The translations under genes and the position numbers were made by a program. From JBDOQU01 sp039839375 (GTDB lineage Bacteria > Pseudomonadota > Alphaproteobacteria > DSM-16000 > Inquilinaceae), in the NCBI RefSeq assembly GCF_039839375.1, contig NZ_JBDOQU010000003.1, positions 124,001-188,000 on the forward strand: a stretch of 64,000 bases of DNA, in the 5' to 3' direction. This document shows positions 51,009-59,376 of the stretch, piece after piece. The notes beneath the pieces were generated by a model. That model was not told the origin of the DNA and did not search any database. It saw nothing but the letters and a program-made list of their open reading frames with translations. Numbering within the stretch: the first letter of the stretch is position 1; each line of letters starts with the position of its first letter.

Positions 51009-51592
51009 GTCCCACCATGATCGTGCTTGCCGGGCCCAATGGCGCCGGCAAGTCGACCCTCTACGTGACCCGCGTGGCGCCCCGCTTCGCGGGTCCTTTC
51101 ATTAATGCAGACATCATCCAGCGCGACGAGTTGGGCGACCCCTCTCCCGCCGCCTCCTACCAGGCCGCCCGCCTGGCCACCGCTCGCCGCGCCGATTTCC
51201 TCGCGCAGGGCCGGGATTTCGTCACCGAAACCGTTTTCTCACATCCCTCGAAGCTCGACCTCATCGACGAGGCGCACACAAGAGGCTTCACCGTCATCGT
51301 CATGCATGTCGGCGTGAACTCTCCCGATCTCTCGGTTGCCCGTGTTTCCGCGCGTGTCGGTGAAGGTGGTCACACCGTGCCAGAGGATAAGATTCGCGCC
51401 CGCTACGTACGCGGTGGGGCTCTCATTCGGGAGGCTGTTCTCAAGGCTGACCGCGGTATGGTCTACGATAACTCCAAGCTGAATATGCTCCCGACGCAGT
51501 GCCTCGTCTTCGCCAAGGGGTGGCTCCTCTCCGCTTTGCCCATCCTGCCGGATTGGATCAGAATTATCTACGCACAGGATCTCGTCCGTTAA
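51005..51592 (+). CDS. Zeta-type toxin (P-loop kinase)
   Basis: The 195-aa protein has Walker A AGPNGAGKST (residues 9-18), a typical INADIIQRDE segment, AAR...R-A-D-F and ETVFSHPSKLDLIDEA, the pattern of zeta/PezT-like kinases that phosphorylate UDP-N-acetylglucosamine or related substrates. The C-terminal region (GMVYDNSKLNMLP) is intact. It is coupled to the antitoxin gene, forming an addiction module inside the island. The substrate is inferred from family. Confidence 0.87.
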   Translation: MSPTMIVLAGPNGAGKSTLYVTRVAPRFAGPFINADIIQRDELGDPSPAASYQAARLATARRADFLAQGRDFVTETVFSHPSKLDLIDEAHTRGFTVIVMHVGVNSPDLSVARVSARVGEGGHTVPEDKIRARYVRGGALIREAVLKADRGMVYDNSKLNMLPTQCLVFAKGWLLSALPILPDWIRIIYAQDLVR

Positions 51593-52336
51593 ACCGCCGC
51601 CGGCGGCCATGGCGATCGGGGGCGGTAACGCGCCTCGGCCAGGGGCCGCGAGGGTGTCGATCAGGGCGACCTCCTCTCGCGTCCGGACGCTGATATGCGG
51701 GAACTGCTGCCAGTGCCGCCCCACTTCCCGCTAAATTGCCCATGAAGCGAATGCGTGTCTCTGGCGCCGGCATGGCGAAGGCGCCGGCCCTGGTCGAGGC
51801 CCTGCTCGGTGGCGATTGCGCGCCGGGAAAGACCGTTCTGAACCGGCCGTGGGAGCGGATCAGCGGCAACGGACGGATGTTTGCGGAAACGAGCGGACGA
51901 GTCGGCAAAATGGGAAACATGGTCAGTGGCACCCCGTGCGGGTGAAACCGGCAACTCCTCCCACCAGCCGGCAGTCTGCGGAAATCGCAGGAAGTTTCGG
52001 GAGAAGTCGGCAAGAGGGTGGGAATTGTTCATCGGAAGCACTCGGCGGGTCGATTTTGATCGCAGTATGCGCCATGGATCCGCTGAATCCGTGTGGAAAC
52101 AAGATATCTGACAATAGCGTTTAGTGACGCTCATGGTAAAACACTCAGACGCTGTAATAACGTTCATGAACCATGACTAGAGGACCTTGGTATTACGTGT
52201 TTCCGGAGCGGAATATGAAGCTGCTACCGATGAAGCTTTTCATTGACCGTCCGCCGCTTCCTTGCAAGAAACGGCGGGTTGCGCGCCATGGATTGACGCC
52301 ATCCCCGCTTCCGACCGTCAGAATGAAGGGCCCGCC
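51593..52336. other. Non-coding junction between the island and metK
   Basis: I recognise no gene in these 744 bp. Several open frames exist but none has a ribosome-binding site, homology or consistent composition; the segment may hold decayed remnants of accessory DNA. The right part is the metK leader. No clear SAM riboswitch pattern is seen. Confidence 0.5.
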
Positions 52337-53506
52337 GTGCGTCAGGGAAACTACGTCTTCACCAGTGAATCCGTGTCCGAAGGCCATCCGGACAAGGTGT
52401 CCGACCGGATCTCCGACGCCATCGTCGACACCTTCCTGACCGCCCAGCCCGAGGCCCGGGTGGCGGTCGAGACCTTGTGCACGACCAACCACATCGTCAT
52501 CGCCGGCGAGGTTCGCGGACCCGAGGCCGTGACGGCCAGGGTGATGGAGGATGTCGCCCGGCAGGCGGTCAAGGAGATCGGCTACGAACAGGGCGGTTTC
52601 CACTGGCGGGACGCCAAGGTGGACGTGCTGGTCCACCAGCAGTCCGTCGATATCGCTCAGGGCGTCGACGCCCTGGGCAACAAGGATGAGGGCGCGGGCG
52701 ACCAGGGCATCATGTTCGGCTATGCCTGCCGGGAGACCGACGCCTTCATGCCGGCGCCGATCCATTTCGCCCATTCGGTCCTGAAGAGCCTGGCCGAAGC
52801 GCGCCATTCCGGCGCGCAGCCCGCCCTTGGCCCGGACGCCAAGAGCCAGGTCAGCCTGCGCTATGTCGACGGCAAGCCGGTCGGCGCGACCTCCATCGTG
52901 GTCTCCACCCAGCATGCCGAGGGGCTGGACCAGGATGAGATCCGGGAGATCGTGCGCCCCCACGTCGTCAACGTCCTGCCCGAGGGCTGGATGTGCCCGG
53001 AGGATCAGTTCTACGTCAATCCGACCGGCCGGTTCGTCATCGGCGGCCCGGACGGCGACGCCGGCCTCACCGGACGCAAGATCATCGTCGACACCTATGG
53101 CGGGGCGGCCCCCCATGGCGGCGGCGCCTTCTCCGGCAAGGACCCGACGAAGGTCGACCGTTCGGCGGCCTATGCCGCCCGCTATCTGGCGAAGAACGTG
53201 GTCGCCGCCGGGCTGGCCGACCGCTGCACCATCCAGCTCAGCTACGCCATCGGCGTGTCGGAGCCGCTGTCGGTCTATATCGACACCCACGGAACCGGCA
53301 AGGTGGACGAGGACCGGCTGTCGGGCACGCTCCGGGACCTGATGGATCTCAGGCCGCGCGGCATCCGCACCCATCTGGGGCTCAACAGGCCGATCTACGC
53401 CCGCACCGCCGCCTACGGGCATTTCGGGCGCACCCCGGAAGCCGATGGCGGCTTCTCCTGGGAACGGCTCGATCTCGTCGACCCGCTGAAAAGCGCCTAC
53501 GCGTAG
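52337..53506 (+). CDS. metK: S-adenosylmethionine synthetase
   Basis: The 389-aa enzyme makes SAM from methionine and ATP. It begins VRQGNYVFTSESVSEGHPDKV, the family N-terminus, from a GTG at 52337 with GAAGGG about 6 bases upstream. The ATP/Mg motif GAGDQGIMFGYA and the phosphate-binding GGGAFSGKDPTKVDRS are intact. A longer reading from 52262 exists but the extra 25 residues are not conserved. SAM supply is essential, so this is core chromosome and marks the far side of the island. It also feeds the many methyltransferases that follow. Confidence 0.95.
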   Translation: MRQGNYVFTSESVSEGHPDKVSDRISDAIVDTFLTAQPEARVAVETLCTTNHIVIAGEVRGPEAVTARVMEDVARQAVKEIGYEQGGFHWRDAKVDVLVHQQSVDIAQGVDALGNKDEGAGDQGIMFGYACRETDAFMPAPIHFAHSVLKSLAEARHSGAQPALGPDAKSQVSLRYVDGKPVGATSIVVSTQHAEGLDQDEIREIVRPHVVNVLPEGWMCPEDQFYVNPTGRFVIGGPDGDAGLTGRKIIVDTYGGAAPHGGGAFSGKDPTKVDRSAAYAARYLAKNVVAAGLADRCTIQLSYAIGVSEPLSVYIDTHGTGKVDEDRLSGTLRDLMDLRPRGIRTHLGLNRPIYARTAAYGHFGRTPEADGGFSWERLDLVDPLKSAYA

Positions 53507-53681
53507 CGCCCATGTCGGGGACCGGACAGCCGGCCGCGCGCCGGCCATATGAACCATCGATCCCATATGGCTGCTTCTCAAATATGAGGCTGGCCAGCCC
53601 TTCAATGTATGCTATCAGGCTGCCCAATCCACAATCAGAGAAGCCCAGAGAGTTCACCATCAGTTTTCCAGGCGACCAAAT

Positions 53682-54563
53682 GTGACTGAACATGCCAACT
53701 CCACCGAGGGACGGCTTGATCGATCCTATGCGGGCAATCTCGCTGAGAATGCCCGTTTTCCGGATGACGAGATCAGCTTAATTGATCTCTGGCGCATTGT
53801 GATGCGGCGTTGGGTCTGGGTCCTTGTGGGATTCATAGCGTTTGTCGCGGCGGGTGTAGCGTTCGCTCTGTTTTCTCCACCCGTCTTCGAAGCCTCGGCA
53901 AAGATTCAGATTGGCCAAGTAAGGAGTGACAGTGGGGAGGATCGCGCATCCATACCGATTGTCTCCGCAACCGTCGCTTCTGCAGAACTGCTGCAGTCTT
54001 CATCTGATCTGGTAGGATCTGGTGAGTTAAAATCAGTCTCCATAACCGCTCAGAGTGACGTCTGGCCCGCCATACTTGATATTGTTGCTGTCGGCAGTAC
54101 GCCCGAAGCGGCGCGCCAAACGATTGAACAGACACTAGCGCGACTCCTCGGCGCTCATCAAATTGCCTACGATGACGCCATTTCCCCTTTCTTGGACCGA
54201 TCGAACGTTCTGGCGGAACGCCATTCGGAGGTTCAGGAAACCTTGCGGGAGTACGATGCGGGCATCCAAGCGCTCCGCACGACAGACCCAATACTGGCCA
54301 TGCTGCTGCTTAGCGAGAAGAGTGATCTTGCTGAACGTCTCGCGCAAATTGAGGCCGAGATTAGTGAAGTACGTGTCCGTCTCAGTTCGCCTATGACGTT
54401 TCCCTCCCATCAGGTTGGAAGCATTCTGGCTTCCGACGTGCCTGCGTCCCCAAGGCCTCCGTTGGTGCTGGCTTTGTCGGTTGCGTTTGGTTTGGTCGGA
54501 GGCCTGATAATCGCCTTGGTTGCAGAATTTTTTACCAAAGCTAGACAAGTTTCCGCCCAATGA
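53682..54563 (+). CDS. Wzz/chain-length-determinant family protein
   Basis: The 293-aa protein has two transmembrane helices (about 43-65 VWVLVGFIAFVAAGVAFALF and 262-284) bracketing a periplasmic, coiled-coil domain, the layout of Wzz/FepE polysaccharide co-polymerases. The N-terminal ISLIDLWRIVMRR motif is characteristic. No kinase domain is attached, so it controls chain length or export rather than phosphorylation. The GTG start at 53682 has a weak ribosome-binding site. First gene of the polysaccharide locus. Confidence 0.85.
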   Translation: MTEHANSTEGRLDRSYAGNLAENARFPDDEISLIDLWRIVMRRWVWVLVGFIAFVAAGVAFALFSPPVFEASAKIQIGQVRSDSGEDRASIPIVSATVASAELLQSSSDLVGSGELKSVSITAQSDVWPAILDIVAVGSTPEAARQTIEQTLARLLGAHQIAYDDAISPFLDRSNVLAERHSEVQETLREYDAGIQALRTTDPILAMLLLSEKSDLAERLAQIEAEISEVRVRLSSPMTFPSHQVGSILASDVPASPRPPLVLALSVAFGLVGGLIIALVAEFFTKARQVSAQ

Positions 54564-54600
54564 ATAAGGCCATTCTCGCTGCCGCAGAGATTTCAGCTTA

Positions 54601-55992
54601 TTGCCGCAGGAGGGATCGCGTCTCTTCAACAGGGAATTATGGAGTTCCCCGCTGAAATCCTTTCTCGTCAGGATGTTGCCCCGACGATTGCAACAGGCGG
54701 ATTCCAATCATCAACGCATTGCCTGGGCCATGTTTTCGGTGGGCGGTTTTGTGCTCGCCGCGAAGCTGGTTGCGGCGGGCAAGGAGATGGCGGTTGCTTG
54801 GCGCTATGGGGTGAGCGGCGAGGTCGATGCGTATCTGCTGGCTTTCACCATTGTCACTTGGCTCCCGGTGATGCTCTGGTCTTCAGGGACAATGGTGCTG
54901 GTCCCGCGTCTGGTGACGCTGGCCCACAACGCACCCGAACGTGCCCGTTTCATTGCCGAACTGAACGGCACGGCGCTGCTGCTGGGGTTGGCCACGACCT
55001 GTCTCGTGTTTTTCGCCGGGCCATGGATCATCGATGCCATTGCCGGCAACCTGGAGGCGGACACCCGCGTGCTAGCCCAGTCCATGGTTCGGCAACTGGC
55101 GCCGTTCGCGCTGTTGTCGATCGCCGCAGGTTATCTCTCCATTCGCCTGCAGAGCCGCCAGACATATGGGTACACGTTCCTCGAGGCGATGCCGGCATTC
55201 GGAATCCTCGTTCTCGTCTTGCTTGCGCCGGCCGGATCGGGCACCGGTCCATTGGTTTGGGGAGCCTTGCTGGGTGGGGCTCTACAGAGCGCTTGGCTGG
55301 CGCGGATGACACGATATGCCGATGGCGGGCTGGGCGGTGTGGCCGCAACCCATCGTTCGTCTCATTGGACGAGCGTCTACAACGCTTTCGGCGTCATGGC
55401 TCTGGGACAATTGGTAATGGGGTTCATGACTCCGATAGACCAGTTCTTTGCCGCCGCCATAGGTGACCACGCAATCGCCATCTTGGGCTACGCCAACCGG
55501 ATCATCGCCCTGATCACAGGACTTGGCGCCGTGGCGATCGCCCGCGCCATTCTGCCCACCTTGGCCGGGGCGGTGGCGAAAGATGGCGCCGGGACGGGGC
55601 GCCGACAGGCGTTGACATGGGCTTGGTTGATGTTCGGGGCGGGCCTGCTCGCGATGCTGGTCGGTTGGGCGCTGGCGCCCTGGGGTGTCGCGCTGCTGTT
55701 CGAGCGGGGCGCCTTCACTCCGGCCGATACAGTTGCAGTGACCCATGTGCTGCGGTTCGGGCTCGTGCAGTTGCCATTCTATTTCGCGGGAATCGTGCTC
55801 GTCCAATGGTTTGCCGTGCTGAAGGCCTATGACGTCCTGCTGGGGGTGGCTATTGCGGCGATTCTTGCGAAGTTGTTGCTGAACGCGGTGCTGATAAGGT
55901 ATCTCGACGCGGCGGGAATCACCCTGGCGACCAGCGCCATCTATGCGATCTCCTGGTTTATCCAAATTTTTGTCTTGATGAAGAAAAAATGA
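54601..55992 (+). CDS. MviN/MurJ-family lipid-linked sugar flippase
   Basis: About 463 residues with twelve to fourteen helices. The N-terminal FVLAAKLVAAGKEMAVAWRYG and the motif block LRFGLVQLPFYFAGIVLVQWF match the MviN (MurJ) superfamily, in which polysaccharide-locus members may flip lipid-linked glycans. The start is uncertain: the TTG at 54601 is the longest reading, ATG 54673 is a good alternative. Its last codons overlap the next gene by four bases (ATGA). Confidence 0.8.
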   Translation: MPQEGSRLFNRELWSSPLKSFLVRMLPRRLQQADSNHQRIAWAMFSVGGFVLAAKLVAAGKEMAVAWRYGVSGEVDAYLLAFTIVTWLPVMLWSSGTMVLVPRLVTLAHNAPERARFIAELNGTALLLGLATTCLVFFAGPWIIDAIAGNLEADTRVLAQSMVRQLAPFALLSIAAGYLSIRLQSRQTYGYTFLEAMPAFGILVLVLLAPAGSGTGPLVWGALLGGALQSAWLARMTRYADGGLGGVAATHRSSHWTSVYNAFGVMALGQLVMGFMTPIDQFFAAAIGDHAIAILGYANRIIALITGLGAVAIARAILPTLAGAVAKDGAGTGRRQALTWAWLMFGAGLLAMLVGWALAPWGVALLFERGAFTPADTVAVTHVLRFGLVQLPFYFAGIVLVQWFAVLKAYDVLLGVAIAAILAKLLLNAVLIRYLDAAGITLATSAIYAISWFIQIFVLMKKK

Positions 55993-56768
55993 CCAAGAAG
56001 TTTTTAAAATTTCTTCGAAATAGTCTTTCCAGAAGAGAAGACCGGAAACTGAATGCGTTGAAGACGTTTGGTCACTGGTTATTTCCAAACTATCGATTTT
56101 CCTGGCCGCAGCTTGACTGGTGGGATGATCCGGAATTCAACGAATATCTGCGGAAATTCGAAGAGCCGGATGGGTTCAATACCCATAGAAAATGGATGTT
56201 GCTTCAGTTGTTGCGGCTCACCTCATGCGTGCCCGGGGACACTGCGGAATGTGGGGTGTTTCGTGGTGCTTCTTCATGGTTGATCTGTGCAGCCAACCGA
56301 TCGAACAAGAACTATGCTCGTGTTCATCATCTATTCGATTCATTTGAGGGTCTGTCCGAGCCAAGCGTTTTGGACGGGGCGCATTGGGCGAAGGGCAATC
56401 TTGCGGTTGGAGAGGATTTAGTTCGACGCAATCTCGAGAATTTCGGCAATATCCAGGTTCATAAGGGGTGGATACCGGAACGGTTCGCCAACTGCGAAAA
56501 TATAAGATTTTCATTCGTCCATATAGACGTTGATCTCTATGAGCCCACGCGCGATAGCATCGAGTTTTTCTATGATCGTATCAATCAAGGTGGGATATTA
56601 TTGTGCGATGATTATGGGTTCACTACGTGTCCGGGCGCGACGAAGGCTATTGATGAGTTTCTGGAGGGCAAACCGGAAAAAATGGTCGCGCTGGATGCAG
56701 GCAGTGGCTTCCTGATCAAAGGAATTTCAACGGCGACCAAAGACATTGGGATAGGGCAGTATTTATGA
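55989..56768 (+). CDS. TylF/MycF-type sugar O-methyltransferase
   Basis: The 259-aa protein belongs to the TylF family (macrocin O-methyltransferase type). Signatures are DTAECGVFRGASSWLI (SAM-binding) and FVHIDVDLYEPTRDSIEFFY with GILLCDDYGFTTCPGATKAI (metal-binding Asp cluster). It probably methylates a hydroxyl on a sugar of the exported polysaccharide. Coding sequence is AT-richer than the island and core. ATGA overlaps on both sides show co-translation. Confidence 0.87.
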   Translation: MTKKFLKFLRNSLSRREDRKLNALKTFGHWLFPNYRFSWPQLDWWDDPEFNEYLRKFEEPDGFNTHRKWMLLQLLRLTSCVPGDTAECGVFRGASSWLICAANRSNKNYARVHHLFDSFEGLSEPSVLDGAHWAKGNLAVGEDLVRRNLENFGNIQVHKGWIPERFANCENIRFSFVHIDVDLYEPTRDSIEFFYDRINQGGILLCDDYGFTTCPGATKAIDEFLEGKPEKMVALDAGSGFLIKGISTATKDIGIGQYL

Positions 56769-57448
56769 AGCAGGACAAATTATGGGATGCCTTTCAAAAC
56801 GACCCGAAGCTACGCGAAACCTTCGGGGCGGCGCCTCGGTTTACTACGCTTCTCCGACATGTCCGAAAAGGAAACCAGGTGCTCAATATCGGGGTCGGAG
56901 ACGGTAGTTTCGAGGTAATGGCGCTTAAAATTGGCGTTTCGATCTTCAGTCTTGATCCAAGCGAACGCAGCATTCAGAACCTGCGTGATTCCCTCAATTT
57001 GAAGGAGAGGGCGAAGGTCGGATATGCCACGGCGATTCCATTCCCGGACGCTTTCTTCGATGCCGTAGTGATGAGCGAGGTTCTTGAGCATCTGGATGAT
57101 GAAACAATCAGCCTGACGCTGCCTGAGGTGTTGCGGGTCCTCAAGCCGGACGGATGCTTTCTCGGAACCGTTCCGGCCGACGAGAACCTGCTTCCCAGCC
57201 AGACGGTTTGTCCTGATTGCGGTAAGCAGTTTCACCGCTGGGGGCATGTACAGAGCTTCAGCCGCGGACGCCTCGCTACAGTGCTGTCCACCAGATTCGG
57301 TTCCGTGAGCATCCGGAGATGCCATTTCTCAGACCGACGGCGCCTGAACTGGAAGGGCAAGGTGCTGTGGCTGATCAAACGGGCTCTCCTTTCACTCTCT
57401 GTGCACGGAAGAGACGAGACGTTTTTGTTCGAGGCGCGTCGTTCTTGA
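56765..57448 (+). CDS. Class I SAM-dependent methyltransferase
   Basis: The 227-aa protein has motif I VLNIGVGDGSFE, an acidic strand end in SLDPSERS and post-II AVVMSEVLEHLDDE. Later it carries CPDCGKQFHRWGH, a cysteine pair that may bind zinc. Probable sugar or carrier-lipid methyltransferase. It overlaps its neighbours by four bases at both ends. Confidence 0.85.
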   Translation: MKQDKLWDAFQNDPKLRETFGAAPRFTTLLRHVRKGNQVLNIGVGDGSFEVMALKIGVSIFSLDPSERSIQNLRDSLNLKERAKVGYATAIPFPDAFFDAVVMSEVLEHLDDETISLTLPEVLRVLKPDGCFLGTVPADENLLPSQTVCPDCGKQFHRWGHVQSFSRGRLATVLSTRFGSVSIRRCHFSDRRRLNWKGKVLWLIKRALLSLSVHGRDETFLFEARRS

Positions 57449-58566
57449 AAATCGCTTTCGTTATTCATTCCATGGTCGGGGGAGGTGCGGAGCGTGTAAC
57501 AGCCAATCTGGCCAATGCCTGGAGCGGGCGAGGCTGGGAGGTGACCATCCTGACGCTGGCCGCAAGATCGATGGATGCCTACGCCTTCAATCCGGGTGTC
57601 CGGCGCATCGCGCTGAACGCAGCGGGCGAGTCAGCGTCGCCCGTTTCTGCGATTGCCGCCAACCTTCGGCGCGTTTGGGCAATCCGTCGTGCTCTGCGGC
57701 AGGTTTCGCCGGATGTCGTGCTTGCCATGATGACGACGGCGAACGTTCTGGCGCTGCTCGCCGTCTGTGGCACTCGTATCCCGGTCGTGGTTTCCGAGCG
57801 CGTTTATCCCCCTATGTTGCCTGTCGGGCGGGCATGGGCGGCCTTGCGTCGCTGGACGTATCCGCGCGCGCGGGCAGTCGTGGCCCTGACGATTGAGAAC
57901 GCGCGCTGGCTTGAACAGAACTGTCCTGGAAGTCGAACGACGGTGATCCCCAACCCCGTCCCCTGGCCGCTACCCGATGGCGAGCCCCGATTGTCGCCAG
58001 CCGGGACGCTAGCCGACGGATGCCGGCTGTTGCTTGCAGTGGGACGACTTGTGCCGCAGAAGGGGTTCGATTCGCTGCTGAATGCGTTCGCACGGTTGGC
58101 TAGCGCCAATCCAGATTGGCATCTGGTGATCGTCGGCGAAGGGCAGGATCGGTTGGCTCTAGAAACGCAACGCGCAAGGATGGGCCTTGAGGGCAGAGTT
58201 CATCTGCCGGGACATGTCGGAAATATCCGGGATTGGTACGCTCGCGCTGATCTGTTTGTGCTGAGTTCACGGTTTGAGGGGTTTCCGAATGTCCTTGCTG
58301 AGGCAATGGCCAGCGGCTGTCCGGCCGTCAGCTTCGACTGTGATACCGGCCCCAGGGACATCATACGTTCGGGAATCGATGGCCTCTTAGTGCCGCTGAA
58401 AGAAGGTTCGTCCGGTCTGGCCGACGGGATGTGCGAGTTGATCTGCGACGATGAACGACGCCACGTCATGGCTCTGCGGGCGACCGAAGTTCGTGAGCGT
58501 CTCTCGCAGCCGCACATCCTGCAACTTTGGGAAGATTTATTCGATGACATCGCCCGCCATGACTGA
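57445..58566 (+). CDS. Glycosyltransferase family 4
   Basis: The 373-aa enzyme starts at TTG 57445, whose last two bases begin the previous stop (TTGA overlap): LKIAFVIHSMVGGGAERVTANLA. GT4 hallmarks include LLAVGRLVPQKGFDSLL and FEGFPNVLAEAMASGCP (the E-x7-E region). It adds a sugar to the growing repeat unit; donor and acceptor unknown. Previous longer reading from 57319 runs into the neighbouring gene and is not used. Confidence 0.9.
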   Translation: MKIAFVIHSMVGGGAERVTANLANAWSGRGWEVTILTLAARSMDAYAFNPGVRRIALNAAGESASPVSAIAANLRRVWAIRRALRQVSPDVVLAMMTTANVLALLAVCGTRIPVVVSERVYPPMLPVGRAWAALRRWTYPRARAVVALTIENARWLEQNCPGSRTTVIPNPVPWPLPDGEPRLSPAGTLADGCRLLLAVGRLVPQKGFDSLLNAFARLASANPDWHLVIVGEGQDRLALETQRARMGLEGRVHLPGHVGNIRDWYARADLFVLSSRFEGFPNVLAEAMASGCPAVSFDCDTGPRDIIRSGIDGLLVPLKEGSSGLADGMCELICDDERRHVMALRATEVRERLSQPHILQLWEDLFDDIARHD

Positions 58567-59311
58567 AAGTGGACTGGGGAGCCTATATCACAGAGTATAT
58601 GAGGCTGTCTGCGGCAAGCATCCGAACGTTCAGCCTTGGCATTTTCAATGGCTCGACGCTCGTCCGCTATATGCACGATTGCATTCGTTGTTACCCGATA
58701 TCGGATCGGGAAAGGCGGATCGACGTGTGCTCGATGTCGGCTGTGGCACGAAGCCTTATCGAAAATGGTTCGGACCGGTTGCCGAGTATACTGGGCTAGA
58801 CGTTAGCGCCGGCCCTGCGGTGGATGTAGTTGTAACCAGCTACGAAACGTGGCCGCTGCCCTCCAAACATTTCGATGTAGTGTTGTGTACGCAGGTGTTG
58901 GAGCATGTGGAAGACCTCAATCACGTATGCTCTGAAATTCGACGGGTTCTCAGGCCCGGCGGATCGTTGATCGTGTCATTCCCCTTTCTTTATAACGAAC
59001 ATGGGAAGCCGTGGGATTTTCGGCGATTCACTAAATACGGCGCGCGCCAGTTGTTTCCTCGTATGCAGGTCGTGTCTCTTGAATGTCAGGGTGGGATAGG
59101 GTCAACTCTTGCCATCATGCTTCTTAATTGGTGGGAAAACACGCTCAACCTGAATTTCCCTCTTCGTCTGGCAAAGGCATTTCTTCTTCCGATTAATATC
59201 ATATTCACAGCAATTTTGAATTTTATAGGAGTAATATTAGATAAACTAGACCGGACCGAAGGATTTTATAACAATGTGTTTATGATCGCGAAGAAGAACG
59301 CCGATGAATGA
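58559..59311 (+). CDS. Class I SAM-dependent methyltransferase with membrane-like C-terminus
   Basis: The 250-aa protein (from ATG 58559) has LDVGCGTKPYRKWFG (motif I), YTGLDVSAGPAVDV, and VVLCTQVLEHVEDL, with the C-terminal half containing two hydrophobic stretches (STLAIMLLNWW and LLPINIIFTAILNFIGVIL) that may contact the membrane. It overlaps the glycosyltransferase by 8 bp. The last third is notably AT-rich. Substrate not recognised. Confidence 0.83.
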   Translation: MTESGLGSLYHRVYEAVCGKHPNVQPWHFQWLDARPLYARLHSLLPDIGSGKADRRVLDVGCGTKPYRKWFGPVAEYTGLDVSAGPAVDVVVTSYETWPLPSKHFDVVLCTQVLEHVEDLNHVCSEIRRVLRPGGSLIVSFPFLYNEHGKPWDFRRFTKYGARQLFPRMQVVSLECQGGIGSTLAIMLLNWWENTLNLNFPLRLAKAFLLPINIIFTAILNFIGVILDKLDRTEGFYNNVFMIAKKNADE

Positions 59312-59376
59312 CGTTCAGTCGATGTGTCGAAAGATTCGTGTCAGTAGAGTGGAATTGAATTGAACACGGTCGTCTG

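Larger units (their letters stand above)
41593..51592. mobile_element. Integrated accessory island at tRNA-Gly (right end not defined)
   Basis: From the tRNA-Gly 3' end to about the toxin-antitoxin pair the content is accessory: a tyrosine integrase, two DNA-binding proteins, a pseudogene, two more tyrosine recombinases, small unknown proteins and a toxin-antitoxin pair. Gene direction and spacing differ from the core on both sides. I looked for a second copy of the tRNA 3' end (GGTTCGATTCCC or TTCGCCCGCTCCA) up to 64 kb and saw none, so the right edge given here is only the last recognised accessory gene. Confidence 0.6.

Noticed and set aside
51661..52167. Open frames between the toxin gene and metK
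   Set aside because: They lack ribosome-binding sites and recognisable sequence, and overlap each other in several frames.
52200..52336. Possible SAM riboswitch in the metK leader
   Set aside because: Neither the SAM-II nor the SAM/SAH conserved blocks could be recognised; only the ordinary ribosome-binding site GAAGGG is clear.
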